Source: Thermoplasmata archaeon (GTDB taxonomy: Bacteria; Actinomycetota; Acidimicrobiia; Acidimicrobiales; Acidimicrobiaceae). From it: 6,269 bases of DNA. Positions 1-6,128 of the stretch are shown in pieces; positions within the stretch are counted from its first letter, which is position 1, and every line of letters starts with the position of its first letter. A program made the position numbers and the translations under genes. The notes under the pieces are model-generated. The model was given only the letters and a program-made list of their open reading frames with translations. It was not told the DNA's origin and ran no database searches. Location: assembly GCA_021836665.1 (NCBI GenBank), contig JAKBHQ010000224.1, forward strand, positions 1-6,269, written 5' to 3'.

Positions 1-89
1 CCAGCTGCGAGGCGGAAAAGCAGCGAATAGCCGATCTGGCCGGCCGCTCCAGTCACTGCTACTCGAATTGGCGATTTGGCAGCTGCCAT
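1..89 (-). CDS. mdh: Malate dehydrogenase, N-terminal fragment (cut by window edge)
   Basis: Only the first 29 codons lie in the window; the gene runs off the left edge. The peptide begins [20 protein letters not shown] and continues [10 protein letters not shown]. This is the first beta-strand and glycine-rich NAD-binding loop (GAAGQIG, about residues 15-21) of the LDH-like malate dehydrogenase family, which oxidises malate to oxaloacetate with NAD in the TCA cycle. The GAAGQIGY...LLFR pattern is typical of the cytosolic-type MDH found in many Actinobacteria. The ATG at 87-89 is preceded by AAAGGA at 100-105, ten bases away. It lies 74 bases downstream of the icd stop with a strong hairpin between, and no separate promoter is visible. 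Cotranscription with icd is therefore plausible (inference). The active site is outside the window. Confidence 0.85.
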   Translation of the reverse strand, partial: MAAAKSPIRVAVTGAAGQIGYSLLFRLAA

Positions 90-99
90 AAAAAATCTG

Positions 100-105
100 T
101 CCTTT
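100..105 (-). promoter_or_regulatory. Ribosome binding site of mdh
   Basis: AAAGGA on the minus strand lies ten bases before the mdh ATG. The spacer ends in a run of six T. The site starts just seven bases after the icd-mdh hairpin, so folding of that hairpin leaves it single-stranded and accessible. Confidence 0.55.
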
Positions 106-111
106 CATTGT

Positions 112-146
112 TTGGTCCCGAGCCCATTAGGGGGACTCGGGACCAA
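112..146 (-). repeat. Strong hairpin between icd and mdh
   Basis: The arms TTGGTCCCGAG (112-122) and CTCGGGACCAA (136-146) are perfectly complementary over 11 bp. Inside them CCC/GGG adds three more pairs around an ATTA loop, with a two-base bulge. On the minus strand, the direction of icd and mdh, the hairpin is followed by AAACAATG and not by a T-run, so it is not a standard terminator for icd. On the plus strand it is followed by GTTTTTGG, which looks more like a terminator against antisense transcription. It could also protect the icd mRNA 3' end or reduce read-through into mdh. The structure is seen; the role is inferred. Confidence 0.7.
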
Positions 147-163
147 GTTTTTGGATATCTTTA

Positions 164-1360
164 CTAAAGCCTATCGACGATCGCAGATGCAAACTCCGAG
201 CACTTCACCTCGGTGGCGCCCTGCATCAAGCGGGCAAAGTCGTAAGTAACCACTTTGTCCGCAATGGTGGCCTCGAGGGCCCTGATGATATCGTCGGCTA
301 CTTCCTGCCAGCCAAGATGCTCAAACATCATCACGCCGGAGAGGATGACCGAGCCGGGATTAACCTTGTCCTGGCCGGCATACTTTGGCGCAGTTCCATG
401 GGTAGCTTCAAAAATGCCATGGCCGGTGACATAGTTAATGTTCCCACCCGGTGCGATTCCAATCCCTCCCACCTGGGCAGCGAGTGCATCAGAAAGGTAG
501 TCACCGTTAAGGTTCATGGTTGCGATCACATCGAACTCATCTGGTCGGGTGAGTACCTGCTGGAGAGTAATGTCGGCGATGGCGTCTTTCACAAGGACTT
601 TATCTCCAGGCTTTCCTTGACAATCATCCCAGCCCACTGCGCTATCAGAGAACTCGTCCTTGACGAGCTGGTATCCCCACTTCATGAAGGCACCCTCTGT
701 GAACTTCATGATATTCCCCTTATGCACCATCGTCACAGACTTGCGGTTCTTGGAGATCGCATATTTTATCGCAGCGCGAATAAGCCTCTCGGATCCGCCC
801 TTTGAGACCGGCTTGATGCCAATTCCAGAATCCGGCCTTATATCCCAGCCAATCGCGTCGTGGAGAAATTCGATAAGCCTCTTAACTTCTGGGGTATTCG
901 CTTCAAGCTCGAGTCCCGAATATACATCCTCGGTGTTTTCACGGAAAATCACCATATCCACCTTTTCGGGGTGTAGGACAGGCGATGGAACCCCCTGGAA
1001 CCACCTAACTGGACGTAAGCAAACGTATAGATCAAGAATCTGGCGCAGGGCAACGTTGAGCGACCTGAAGCCACCGCCTATCGGCGTGGTCAACGGCCCT
1101 TTAATGCCAATCAGGTACGACCTAAAGATGTCGATGGTTTCGTCAGGTAGCCAGTTCCCCGTCTCCTTGAAGGCCTTCTCTCCGGCGAGTACTTCCAGCC
1201 AAGTGATATTCTTTCCGTGTTTCTTTGCTGCGGCGTCAAAGACAACCTTTGCGGCTGGCCAGATATCAACACCCGTTCCGTCTCCCTCGATGAAGGGAAT
1301 GATAGGCTCGTCAGGTACGATAAGGGACCCGTCGGCCGACTGTGTTATTTTTTCAGACAT
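164..1360 (-). CDS. icd: NADP-dependent isocitrate dehydrogenase (homodimeric, E. coli type)
   Basis: Converts isocitrate to 2-oxoglutarate and CO2 with reduction of NADP in the TCA cycle; cytoplasmic homodimer. From the ATG at 1360 the product is 398 residues and aligns closely from memory with E. coli Icd (416). Visible motifs are IEGDGTGVD near residue 24, substrate residues in [13 protein letters not shown] (Ser100, Asn102, Arg106), Arg116, Arg140, Tyr147, Lys214 in [10 protein letters not shown], and metal-binding Asp287 and Asp291 in [11 protein letters not shown]. Lys326-Tyr327 in [12 protein letters not shown] and Tyr373/Arg377 in TYDFARLM match the NADP-selecting residues of E. coli. 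The same frame is open to a TTG at 1420, but a near-consensus promoter fills those 20 codons, and AGGA at 1369-1372 sits eight bases before the 1360 ATG, so I chose that start. Many Actinobacteria instead use the unrelated monomeric enzyme. Ser100 matches the AceK-phosphorylated serine of E. coli, but no AceK gene is seen here. Confidence 0.95.
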   Translation of the reverse strand: MSEKITQSADGSLIVPDEPIIPFIEGDGTGVDIWPAAKVVFDAAAKKHGKNITWLEVLAGEKAFKETGNWLPDETIDIFRSYLIGIKGPLTTPIGGGFRSLNVALRQILDLYVCLRPVRWFQGVPSPVLHPEKVDMVIFRENTEDVYSGLELEANTPEVKRLIEFLHDAIGWDIRPDSGIGIKPVSKGGSERLIRAAIKYAISKNRKSVTMVHKGNIMKFTEGAFMKWGYQLVKDEFSDSAVGWDDCQGKPGDKVLVKDAIADITLQQVLTRPDEFDVIATMNLNGDYLSDALAAQVGGIGIAPGGNINYVTGHGIFEATHGTAPKYAGQDKVNPGSVILSGVMMFEHLGWQEVADDIIRALEATIADKVVTYDFARLMQGATEVKCSEFASAIVDRL

Positions 1361-1391
1361 AACCCCGATCCTACCAACAGCTGGGTCTTGG

Positions 1392-1420
1392 GTTATAAAC
1401 GGGCTGTTCAGTTTGGTCAA
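1392..1420 (-). promoter_or_regulatory. Sigma-70-type promoter of icd
   Basis: On the minus strand TTGACC (1415-1420, five of six to TTGACA) and TATAAC (1392-1397, five of six to TATAAT) are separated by exactly 17 bases. Transcription would start near 1385, giving a leader of about 25 bases with the AGGA site before the ATG at 1360. An AT-rich stretch (ATTTATTA, around 1434-1441) lies just upstream and could act as an UP element. The promoter overlaps the longest possible reading frame of icd, which argues that the extra 20 codons are not translated. Confidence 0.75.
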
Positions 1421-1445
1421 ATTTCCAACCCGTAATAAATCAAGT

Positions 1446-1466
1446 CCCAGAGCATGCCCCAGAGCA
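1446..1466 (-). repeat. Direct repeat TGCTCTGGG upstream of the icd promoter
   Basis: Two identical 9-base copies of TGCTCTGGG (minus strand) lie at 1446-1454 and 1458-1466 with a 12-base period. They sit about 26-46 bases upstream of the -35 box, roughly -61 to -81 from the predicted start. A neighbouring GAGCAC adds a partial inverted copy. The position suits a transcription-factor site for icd, but no known regulator motif is recognised. Confidence 0.35.
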
Positions 1467-1568
1467 GTGCTCCGCTACGGCAAGGCGCTCGCGATCCATC
1501 GACTTCACTCGACAGATCAGTTCATCGCAAGTACTCAGGTGACGGCGAAGGATTTTTAGCCTGTAGGT

Positions 1569-2492
1569 TCAACTCGCCGAATCGCGGCCAGAGGGGTAAA
1601 ATTCCTTTATGGCCTCACGAATTTCTACGGTCGAGGCGGTCGAATTCATCGAGTATACGTGAATCCCCGGAACGCCACCTTCTAAGAGTTCCCTCGCAAG
1701 ACTGATCGCCGCTTCAACACCAACCTTACGCAGAGTGTGTGGATCCGAAGAGGCCCCCATAAGGGCGTCTCTAAGGGCTTGGGGAATCACCGCACCAGAG
1801 AGCTCGGACATTTTGACCAGGCTAGATATCGAGGTAGGGGCAATGATCCCTGGAAGGATAGGCTTATCGATATTCTGGCTTCGGACTTTGTCAATAAATT
1901 CAAAATATGTTTCCGCCCTAAAAAAAAACTGCGTAATAGCGAAGTCAGCCTTGTCGAGCTTTTCGCAAAAGTGATGCAGATCCTCCGACAAATCCTTGGA
2001 TTGAGGGTGCCCTTCGGGATGAGCGGCAACCGCAACGGTAAAGGGACCGCAGCCTTTAATCAAATCAACCAGCTGTGAAGCAAATAGCAACTCTCCATCT
2101 GGCAGCGGCAGGTCCGAAGCTAGCGGAGGATCTCCCCTAAGCGCGACGATGTTTGTTACCCCCGCTCGCAAATATCTCGCCAAGATCTCTCTAAGTTCCG
2201 CAACACTGTGTGCGGCACATGAGAGATGGGCGAAGGGCAAAATACCTTGAGTACTCGCCAACTCGACCACCAACTCATGGGTTCTCTCCCTTGTAGAACC
2301 GCCCGCCCCATAGGTAATCGACACAAATGTCGGCTTGAGGTCCACTAGTTGCGGTATTGCCGTGCTCAGCCTCGCAGAGGCCTGTGGTGTCCTCGGTGGC
2401 CAAAGCTCTAAGGAAAAGGACGGCCATGGCCCCCTTAGGTGGTCCATTACAGTCATTACTCTGGTCTTCCCCTCTTGGCGCCAATTGTCCAA
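1569..2492 (-). CDS. metF: 5,10-methylenetetrahydrofolate reductase
   Basis: FAD enzyme reducing 5,10-methylene-THF to 5-methyl-THF for methionine synthesis; cytoplasmic TIM-barrel of the MetF family. Visible motifs are SFSLELWPPRT with catalytic Glu29 (Glu28 in E. coli), SITYGAGGST near residue 58, VALRGDPP with Asp121 (Asp120 in E. coli, flavin/folate site), AITQFFF with Gln188, and PGI near 214. The C-terminal GVPGIHVYSMNSTASTVEI resembles actinobacterial MetF. Length is 307 residues, against 296 in E. coli. The start is not certain. The TTG at 2490-2492 has GGAGGG seven bases upstream, and this start puts the catalytic Glu at the E. coli position, so I prefer it. ATG codons at 2456 (295 residues) and 2447 are alternatives with poorer spacing. 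It lies about 510 bases after folD, so it probably has its own promoter, which I could not locate. It shares its folate substrate with FolD. It is followed by a 208-base gap and then icd. Confidence 0.93.
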   Translation of the reverse strand: MDNWRQEGKTRVMTVMDHLRGPWPSFSLELWPPRTPQASARLSTAIPQLVDLKPTFVSITYGAGGSTRERTHELVVELASTQGILPFAHLSCAAHSVAELREILARYLRAGVTNIVALRGDPPLASDLPLPDGELLFASQLVDLIKGCGPFTVAVAAHPEGHPQSKDLSEDLHHFCEKLDKADFAITQFFFRAETYFEFIDKVRSQNIDKPILPGIIAPTSISSLVKMSELSGAVIPQALRDALMGASSDPHTLRKVGVEAAISLARELLEGGVPGIHVYSMNSTASTVEIREAIKEFYPSGRDSAS

Positions 2493-2499
2493 ATCTGAT

Positions 2500-2505
2500 C
2501 CCTCC
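2500..2505 (-). promoter_or_regulatory. Shine-Dalgarno of metF deciding a TTG start
   Basis: GGAGGG on the minus strand lies seven bases before the TTG at 2490-2492. It is the strongest ribosome binding site in the window. It favours the TTG over the ATG at 2456, whose nearest purine run (GAGGGG) is 12 bases away. Confidence 0.6.
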
Positions 2506-2746
2506 GCGATCCGAATTACGAATCAAAAACGGTGGCCAACCGAGCATCGTCAAGCAAGGCGGCAAAGGTCGATAGATGCAATGTCCTGTCACTAATCTCG
2601 CACCGCTGAAACTCGGCGTACAACCGTCAGGTCGAGTGCCACCTACAATCTACCCGAGGTAGAGTCCTTTAGCCTTTTTCCATACTTCGGTTCCAAAGAC
2701 ACCAGTTCGAATCGCTCAGAGTCGACTTGGATTATGCGGCCTTCTC

Positions 2747-2790
2747 GATAAACAATGGGGCGAAGGCTGACAAGAAATCAGCCCCGCCCC
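2747..2790 (-). terminator. Probable intrinsic terminator downstream of folD
   Basis: On the minus strand GGGGCG-G-GGCTGA pairs with TCAGCC-TT-CGCCCC (12 bp with a small internal loop) around the loop TTTCTTG. It is followed by the T-rich ATTGTTTATC. The stem lies at 2757-2790. It is strong and GC-rich, but the T-tract is interrupted. It lies about 215 bases after the folD stop, so it most likely ends the purN-purH-folD transcript or a small RNA made from this gap. Confidence 0.55.
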
Positions 2791-2975
2791 ACGCGACGTG
2801 AAACCGGCAAACTAGGAAACTAATAACCAGCCTCCGCTTGAGTAGTATTTGCACCAATACCGTTTCAGGTCCTAGCTGACCTCACGATACGACCCGAAAT
2901 AGCTTCTCGAGGCTAGTGCTCCGGTCAATTAGCGGTTCATAGTTGCAAAACTGCCCTCTAGGCTGAATGCCAATA

Positions 2976-2993
2976 AAACCCTTTGATGGGCTT
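2976..2993 (-). terminator. Possible weak terminator just after folD
   Basis: The minus strand reads AAGCCC-ATCAAA-GGGTTT, a 6-bp stem with one G-U pair, followed by TATTGG, starting 13 bases after the folD stop. The T-run is used up in the stem, so termination would be weak. This is reported only because of its position. Confidence 0.25.
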
Positions 2994-3006
2994 AGATGGC
3001 GATCCC

Positions 3007-3867
3007 TCAGCTCAAAGATGCCAATTTCGCAGCTTCTAGGGTGTTTGCGAGGAGCATCGCCCTCGTCATCGGTCCGACTCCACCGAGTCTGGGAGTCGCC
3101 CAAGAAGCTACCTCATATACCGAATCGTCGAGGTCCGAAATCAACCTCCGACCCTCCCACGAAGTACCCGCACCGACCACGACCGCACCTGGCTTTATCG
3201 AATCCGCAGTTATCACGCCCGGTGACCCGGCCGCAGCGATGACAATATCAGCCGTTCTAGTTATCTCATCAGAGTTCTTTACGCCAGTGTGGACCACAGA
3301 AACGGCGGCATTGCACCCCGGCCTCTTCAAGCTTAAAAGCAACGCAAGTGGCCTTCCAATGGTAAGCCCTCGTCCGACGATAGCAACATGCTTTCCAGAG
3401 GGATCCACACCGTAGTAGGCGAGTAGTTCCAAGATTCCCGCCGGAGTACACGCTATAGGGCCCGGACGGCCCATAACCAATAGCCCAAGGTTGAAGGGAT
3501 GGAGTCCGTCGGCATCCTTAGCTGGGTCGATCGCCGCAAGAACCTTCTGCTCGTCAATTCCTTTTGGAAGTGGCAGTTGGACGATGTAGGCGTCTACCTC
3601 CGGGTTCGAATTGAACTCATGCACCTTGGCTAGAACGTCCTCTGTGCTGGCGGAAGCTGGAAGGTTTCCGTGGACAGAACCGATCCCGACTTCAGCACAG
3701 TCCTTATGCTTCATCTCGACGTATCTGGCGCTGGCAGAATCGTCCCCAACGAGGATGGTTCCTAGACCTACCCCTTTATTCTTCCCCTCGAGTTCGGCGA
3801 CGGTCCCTGCGACTCTGTCTCTAATGCTCTTAGCGACGGCTTCCCCATCTAGTATCTGCGCGGTCAT
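3007..3867 (-). CDS. folD: Bifunctional methylenetetrahydrofolate dehydrogenase/cyclohydrolase
   Basis: Oxidises 5,10-methylene-THF and hydrolyses methenyl-THF to 10-formyl-THF, the formyl donor used by PurN and PurH immediately upstream; cytoplasmic homodimer. 286 residues is the normal length. The N-terminal catalytic domain shows Tyr49 and Lys53 in the YVxxKxK motif, Gln97 in VQLPLPKGID, and Asp120 in KDADGLHPFNLG. The Rossmann domain carries GRGLTIGRP at 165-173, the actinobacterial form of the usual GRSxxVGxP, then ADIVIAAAGSPG and the C-terminal GGVGPMTRAMLLANT signature. Small departures from the usual consensus are IACTPAGI, where PCTP is common, and TPRLGGVGP, where TPVPGGVGP is common. 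The ATG at 3865-3867 has AAGGG five bases upstream. It lies 50 bases after purH, almost certainly in the same transcript. It is followed by the long gene-free stretch. Confidence 0.96.
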   Translation of the reverse strand: MTAQILDGEAVAKSIRDRVAGTVAELEGKNKGVGLGTILVGDDSASARYVEMKHKDCAEVGIGSVHGNLPASASTEDVLAKVHEFNSNPEVDAYIVQLPLPKGIDEQKVLAAIDPAKDADGLHPFNLGLLVMGRPGPIACTPAGILELLAYYGVDPSGKHVAIVGRGLTIGRPLALLLSLKRPGCNAAVSVVHTGVKNSDEITRTADIVIAAAGSPGVITADSIKPGAVVVGAGTSWEGRRLISDLDDSVYEVASWATPRLGGVGPMTRAMLLANTLEAAKLASLS

Positions 3868-3917
3868 AAAATCCCTTTTTCTTCTCTTCTTGGCGCTTTT
3901 CTAGGCCGTCTTCGAAA

Positions 3918-5465
3918 CTAGTGCCTAAAGTGCCTTTGTCCGGTGTGGAAAAAAATCATTCCTAACCTTTCTGCGGCCTCGATGATCTCTTTATCCTTTA
4001 TCGACCCACTCGGGGCAACTACCGCTCGCACCCCCGCTGCGGCCAAGGTCTCCAACCCGTCTGGAAAGGGGAAAAATGCATCAGATGCCGCAGATGCCCC
4101 ACGGGCGCCATCTCCGGCCTTTGAAACCGCAATACGCGCCGAATCCACCCTGTTCTGCTGGCCAGCACCGATTCCAATTGCCCGCTGCCCATTAGCGATG
4201 ACGATCGCATTTGAAGAGGTGCGTGCACATACCTTCCACGCAAGAACAAGGTCCCGCATACACTCTTGGTCTGGCAAATCCCCAGAAACTAGCGTCCAGG
4301 TGGAAGAGTCATCGATACCGTCGGGGCCCTGCACGAGGTAGGCGTCAACTAGTGAACGGAGTTGCGTCTTTGCGGGCTTAGCTCTGGCGAGTTTGAGGAG
4401 GCGAGTACTCTTCCGTTTTGTGTTGAGAATTTCCACAGCGAGCGGATCGAAGGCCTCCGCTACGATAAGGTCTGCCTTGGGCTTCTGGGAAATAATTTCG
4501 GCTAACGATTCCCCGACCTCGCCAGCTATCGCGACAATCCCCCCGAATGCCGACAATGGGTCGCATTCGAAGGCTCGGGTGTAGGCCTCTTCCATGGTAG
4601 AGGCGACTGCTACCCCACAGGGGTTGGCGTGCTTCACGATGACACAGCTGTTCTCAGCCTCTAGGTCCCAAAGCAGACGCCAAGCCGCATCTGCATCAAA
4701 TACATTTAGATACGAAGGCGAAATTCCTCCGATCCACTCGGCCTTGTCCCAGATGGAAGTGCCGTCGCTATAAAGGGCCCCGGATTGATGGGGATTTTCC
4801 CCGTACCGGAGATCTCCTACCTTCGACAACTTCAAGGAGATCTCCTTGGGAAACAGAGGCTCTGATTCCAGTTCCTTTTCCTTTTCCTTTTCTTTTTCTT
4901 TTTCCTTTAGTTGAGATTCGAACCACGACGAAATTGCGTCGTCGTATCGAGCAGTTACGGTAAAAGCTTTACGTGCCAGCCACAATCTGGTTTCCAGAGA
5001 CACCTCGCCATTTTCGGTAATCTCAGCTAGCACCGCTGAGTAGTCGCTCGGATCTACCACCGCTGCAACAAATTTGCAGTTCTTTGCGGCCGCCCTGATC
5101 ATGGTGGGTCCCCCGACGTCTATAAGTTCGATCCCCGGGTCGGACTCAAAAGGATACAGGTTTACTACTACGAGGTCTATTGGCGTGACGTCATGTTCAG
5201 CAAGATCTTTTAGATGATCCGGGTTGGACCTATCAGCGAGGATTCCAGCATGGATTTTCGGGTGCAGCGTCTTGACTCGACCAGAAAGCATCTCGGTAAA
5301 ACCGGTCAGCACATCGGTCGACACGTGATCAATATTGGCCTGGTTCAGTCGCTGAGACGTACCACCACTGGCCAGAATTTCTACCCCAGCTCGTCTTAGT
5401 CCCCTAGCAAAATCCTCGATACCAGTCTTGTCGTATAGGGAGAGTAAGGCCCGCAAATCTACCAC
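3918..5465 (-). CDS. purH: Bifunctional AICAR transformylase/IMP cyclohydrolase
   Basis: Catalyses the last two steps of IMP synthesis: formylation of AICAR with 10-formyl-THF, then ring closure. 515 residues, against 529 in E. coli. The N-terminal MGS-like cyclohydrolase domain (about 1-183) contains LASGGTSQ, GRVKTLHPKIHAGIL (62-76), NLYPF and DVGGPTMIRAAAKN. The transformylase domain (about 215-515) has RYGENPHQ (220-227), the catalytic Lys278-His279 in KHANPCG, SAFGGIVA (305-312), ASDAFFPFPDG and the C-terminal RHFRH. Between the domains are six consecutive Lys-Glu pairs (187-198) encoded by a hexanucleotide repeat. The usual LSYNNxxDxDAA segment reads PSYLNVFDADAA. The start is not certain. 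The GTG at 5465 lacks a Shine-Dalgarno, whereas the TTG at 5456 (giving MRALLSLYDKTG, the family's usual N-terminus) has AGGTGG five bases before it. It sits 80 bases after purN and 50 before folD, and FolD supplies its cofactor. Confidence 0.96.
   Translation of the reverse strand: MVDLRALLSLYDKTGIEDFARGLRRAGVEILASGGTSQRLNQANIDHVSTDVLTGFTEMLSGRVKTLHPKIHAGILADRSNPDHLKDLAEHDVTPIDLVVVNLYPFESDPGIELIDVGGPTMIRAAAKNCKFVAAVVDPSDYSAVLAEITENGEVSLETRLWLARKAFTVTARYDDAISSWFESQLKEKEKEKEKEKELESEPLFPKEISLKLSKVGDLRYGENPHQSGALYSDGTSIWDKAEWIGGISPSYLNVFDADAAWRLLWDLEAENSCVIVKHANPCGVAVASTMEEAYTRAFECDPLSAFGGIVAIAGEVGESLAEIISQKPKADLIVAEAFDPLAVEILNTKRKSTRLLKLARAKPAKTQLRSLVDAYLVQGPDGIDDSSTWTLVSGDLPDQECMRDLVLAWKVCARTSSNAIVIANGQRAIGIGAGQQNRVDSARIAVSKAGDGARGASAASDAFFPFPDGLETLAAAGVRAVVAPSGSIKDKEIIEAAERLGMIFFHTGQRHFRH
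4872..4907 (-). repeat. Hexanucleotide tandem repeat encoding (Lys-Glu)x6 in purH
   Basis: Six in-frame 6-base units of the form AARGAA on the minus strand (four AAGGAA, two AAAGAA) encode residues 187-198 of PurH. They fall in the linker between the cyclohydrolase and transformylase domains. Near-identical codons point to replication slippage rather than selection on each residue. Unit gain or loss would keep the frame. Confidence 0.9.
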
Positions 5466-5467
5466 CT
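5462..5467 (-). promoter_or_regulatory. Ribosome binding site favouring a TTG start of purH
   Basis: AGGTGG on the minus strand overlaps the GTG codon at 5463-5465 and lies five bases before the TTG at 5454-5456. The GTG itself has no purine-rich site upstream (GCGCACTGACAG). This suggests that translation may begin at the TTG, three codons in. Confidence 0.45.
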
Positions 5468-5545
5468 GTCAGTGCGCCGCTGTGACGCCAAACAGGTTAG
5501 TTGCACATTTTCACCTTGGGGTAATCAGAGGGAAAATCGAACGGT

Positions 5546-6109
5546 CTAATCCCGGGAGATATCATCGATGAACTGCAAAATGGCCTTCGGGTAGAGCACG
5601 CGCTCGACCGCCTTTATCCTCTCATGTAGAGTTTCCTCGGTGTCGTCGGGCAATACCGGTACCGCCCCCTGAGCGATAATAGGTCCTGAGTCGACTTCGA
5701 GCGTGGCTAGGTGGACGGTGCAGCCAGTGAGCTTTACTCCGTAATCTAGCGCCATCCTAACGGCATGCCAACCAGGAAACGATGGAAGCAGCGAGGGGTG
5801 TGTATTTAGAACCCTGTTTTTGTAGGCGTCATGAATGGCTTCGGTTAAGACCGTTCCGAAGCCCGCCATTGCGACAACCTCGATCCCGTGAGACAAGAGC
5901 GAATCGACTAGTTGCGATGTATAACCTTCACGATCAAAATCTTCGTTGAAGAGGGTTCTCTCGAGGAGCAGGGCCTCTGTGGAGTTTGAGCGGGCGACTT
6001 CGAGGCCTCGGCAAGGTCGATCGGAGATCACCAGCGCAACTTCAACGCCCGATTCATATATAGCTTCAAGGATCGTTCCAGAGCCAGACACCAACACGGC
6101 AAGTTTCAT
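5546..6109 (-). CDS. purN: Phosphoribosylglycinamide formyltransferase (GAR transformylase)
   Basis: Transfers the formyl group of 10-formyl-THF to GAR in step three of purine synthesis; cytoplasmic. The product is 187 residues from the ATG at 6107-6109; a TTG directly before it would add one residue. Counted from that TTG, the motifs are VLVSGSGTILEAI (7-18, GAR phosphate loop), MAGFGTVL (82-89), the catalytic Asn103 and His105 in NTHPSLLPSFPGWHAV, and the catalytic Asp141 in TGCTVHLATLEVDSG. All three catalytic residues are present. The loop normally reads SGxGSNLQA or SGSGTNLQA, with the Asn touching the substrate phosphate; here it is Ile14 (codon ATC). AGGG lies ten bases before the ATG. 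A strong terminator ends about 20 bases upstream, so no promoter fits between it and the gene. It is followed after 80 bases by purH. Confidence 0.95.
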   Translation of the reverse strand: MKLAVLVSGSGTILEAIYESGVEVALVISDRPCRGLEVARSNSTEALLLERTLFNEDFDREGYTSQLVDSLLSHGIEVVAMAGFGTVLTEAIHDAYKNRVLNTHPSLLPSFPGWHAVRMALDYGVKLTGCTVHLATLEVDSGPIIAQGAVPVLPDDTEETLHERIKAVERVLYPKAILQFIDDISRD

Positions 6110-6128
6110 CAAACAGACACCCTAAGGT

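Larger units (their letters stand above)
2506..3006 (-). other. Gene-free stretch between folD and metF
   Basis: About 500 bases without a convincing gene, in a block whose other gaps are 50-210 bases. It holds a weak hairpin just after folD (2976-2993), a strong hairpin at 2757-2790, and a small hairpin TCTACC-CGA-GGTAGA at 2649-2663. No tRNA, RNase P, SRP or recognised riboswitch could be identified by eye. Short open frames exist: a 41-codon frame from a TTG at 2857 to a TAA at 2732, and a 44-codon frame at 2777-2643 without a usual start codon. Neither has a good ribosome site. The metF promoter must lie somewhere here, but no clear -35/-10 pair is visible. A TTGACG at 2550-2555 lacks a matching -10. 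The stretch may be a decayed gene, a long leader or an unrecognised small RNA. Confidence 0.6.

Noticed and set aside
660..1559. Plus-strand open frame of 299 codons opposite icd
   Set aside because: It lies antisense to a clearly recognisable icd, has no family motifs and a low-complexity composition. It is a shadow of the conserved gene.
2649..2663. Hairpin TCTACC-CGA-GGTAGA as a terminator
   Set aside because: It has a short stem with a three-base loop and no adjacent T-run on either strand.
2701..2720. tRNA-like T-loop GTTCGAATC on the plus strand
   Set aside because: The five bases either side (ACCAG and CGCTC) do not pair beyond the closing G-C, and no anticodon or acceptor stem can be drawn, so it is not a tRNA.
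2506..2760. SAM, SAH or THF riboswitch upstream of metF
   Set aside because: I looked for the conserved cores of these riboswitches by eye and found none. A covariance search would be the real test.
2643..2777. 44-codon minus-strand frame with protein-like composition (VYREGRIIQVDSERFELVSL)
   Set aside because: It has no ATG, GTG or TTG near its 5' end, no ribosome site and overlaps the terminator hairpin. It is too short to judge without a homology search.
2732..2857. 41-codon hydrophobic frame from TTG (VQILLKRRLVISFLVCRF)
   Set aside because: The start is weak, the AGGA is 12 bases away, and the frame runs through the hairpin at 2757-2790. Chance open frames of this size are common.
2882..3103. 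73-codon minus-strand frame overlapping the folD 3' end
   Set aside because: Half of it is an out-of-frame reading of the conserved FolD C-terminus, and the rest shows no motif.
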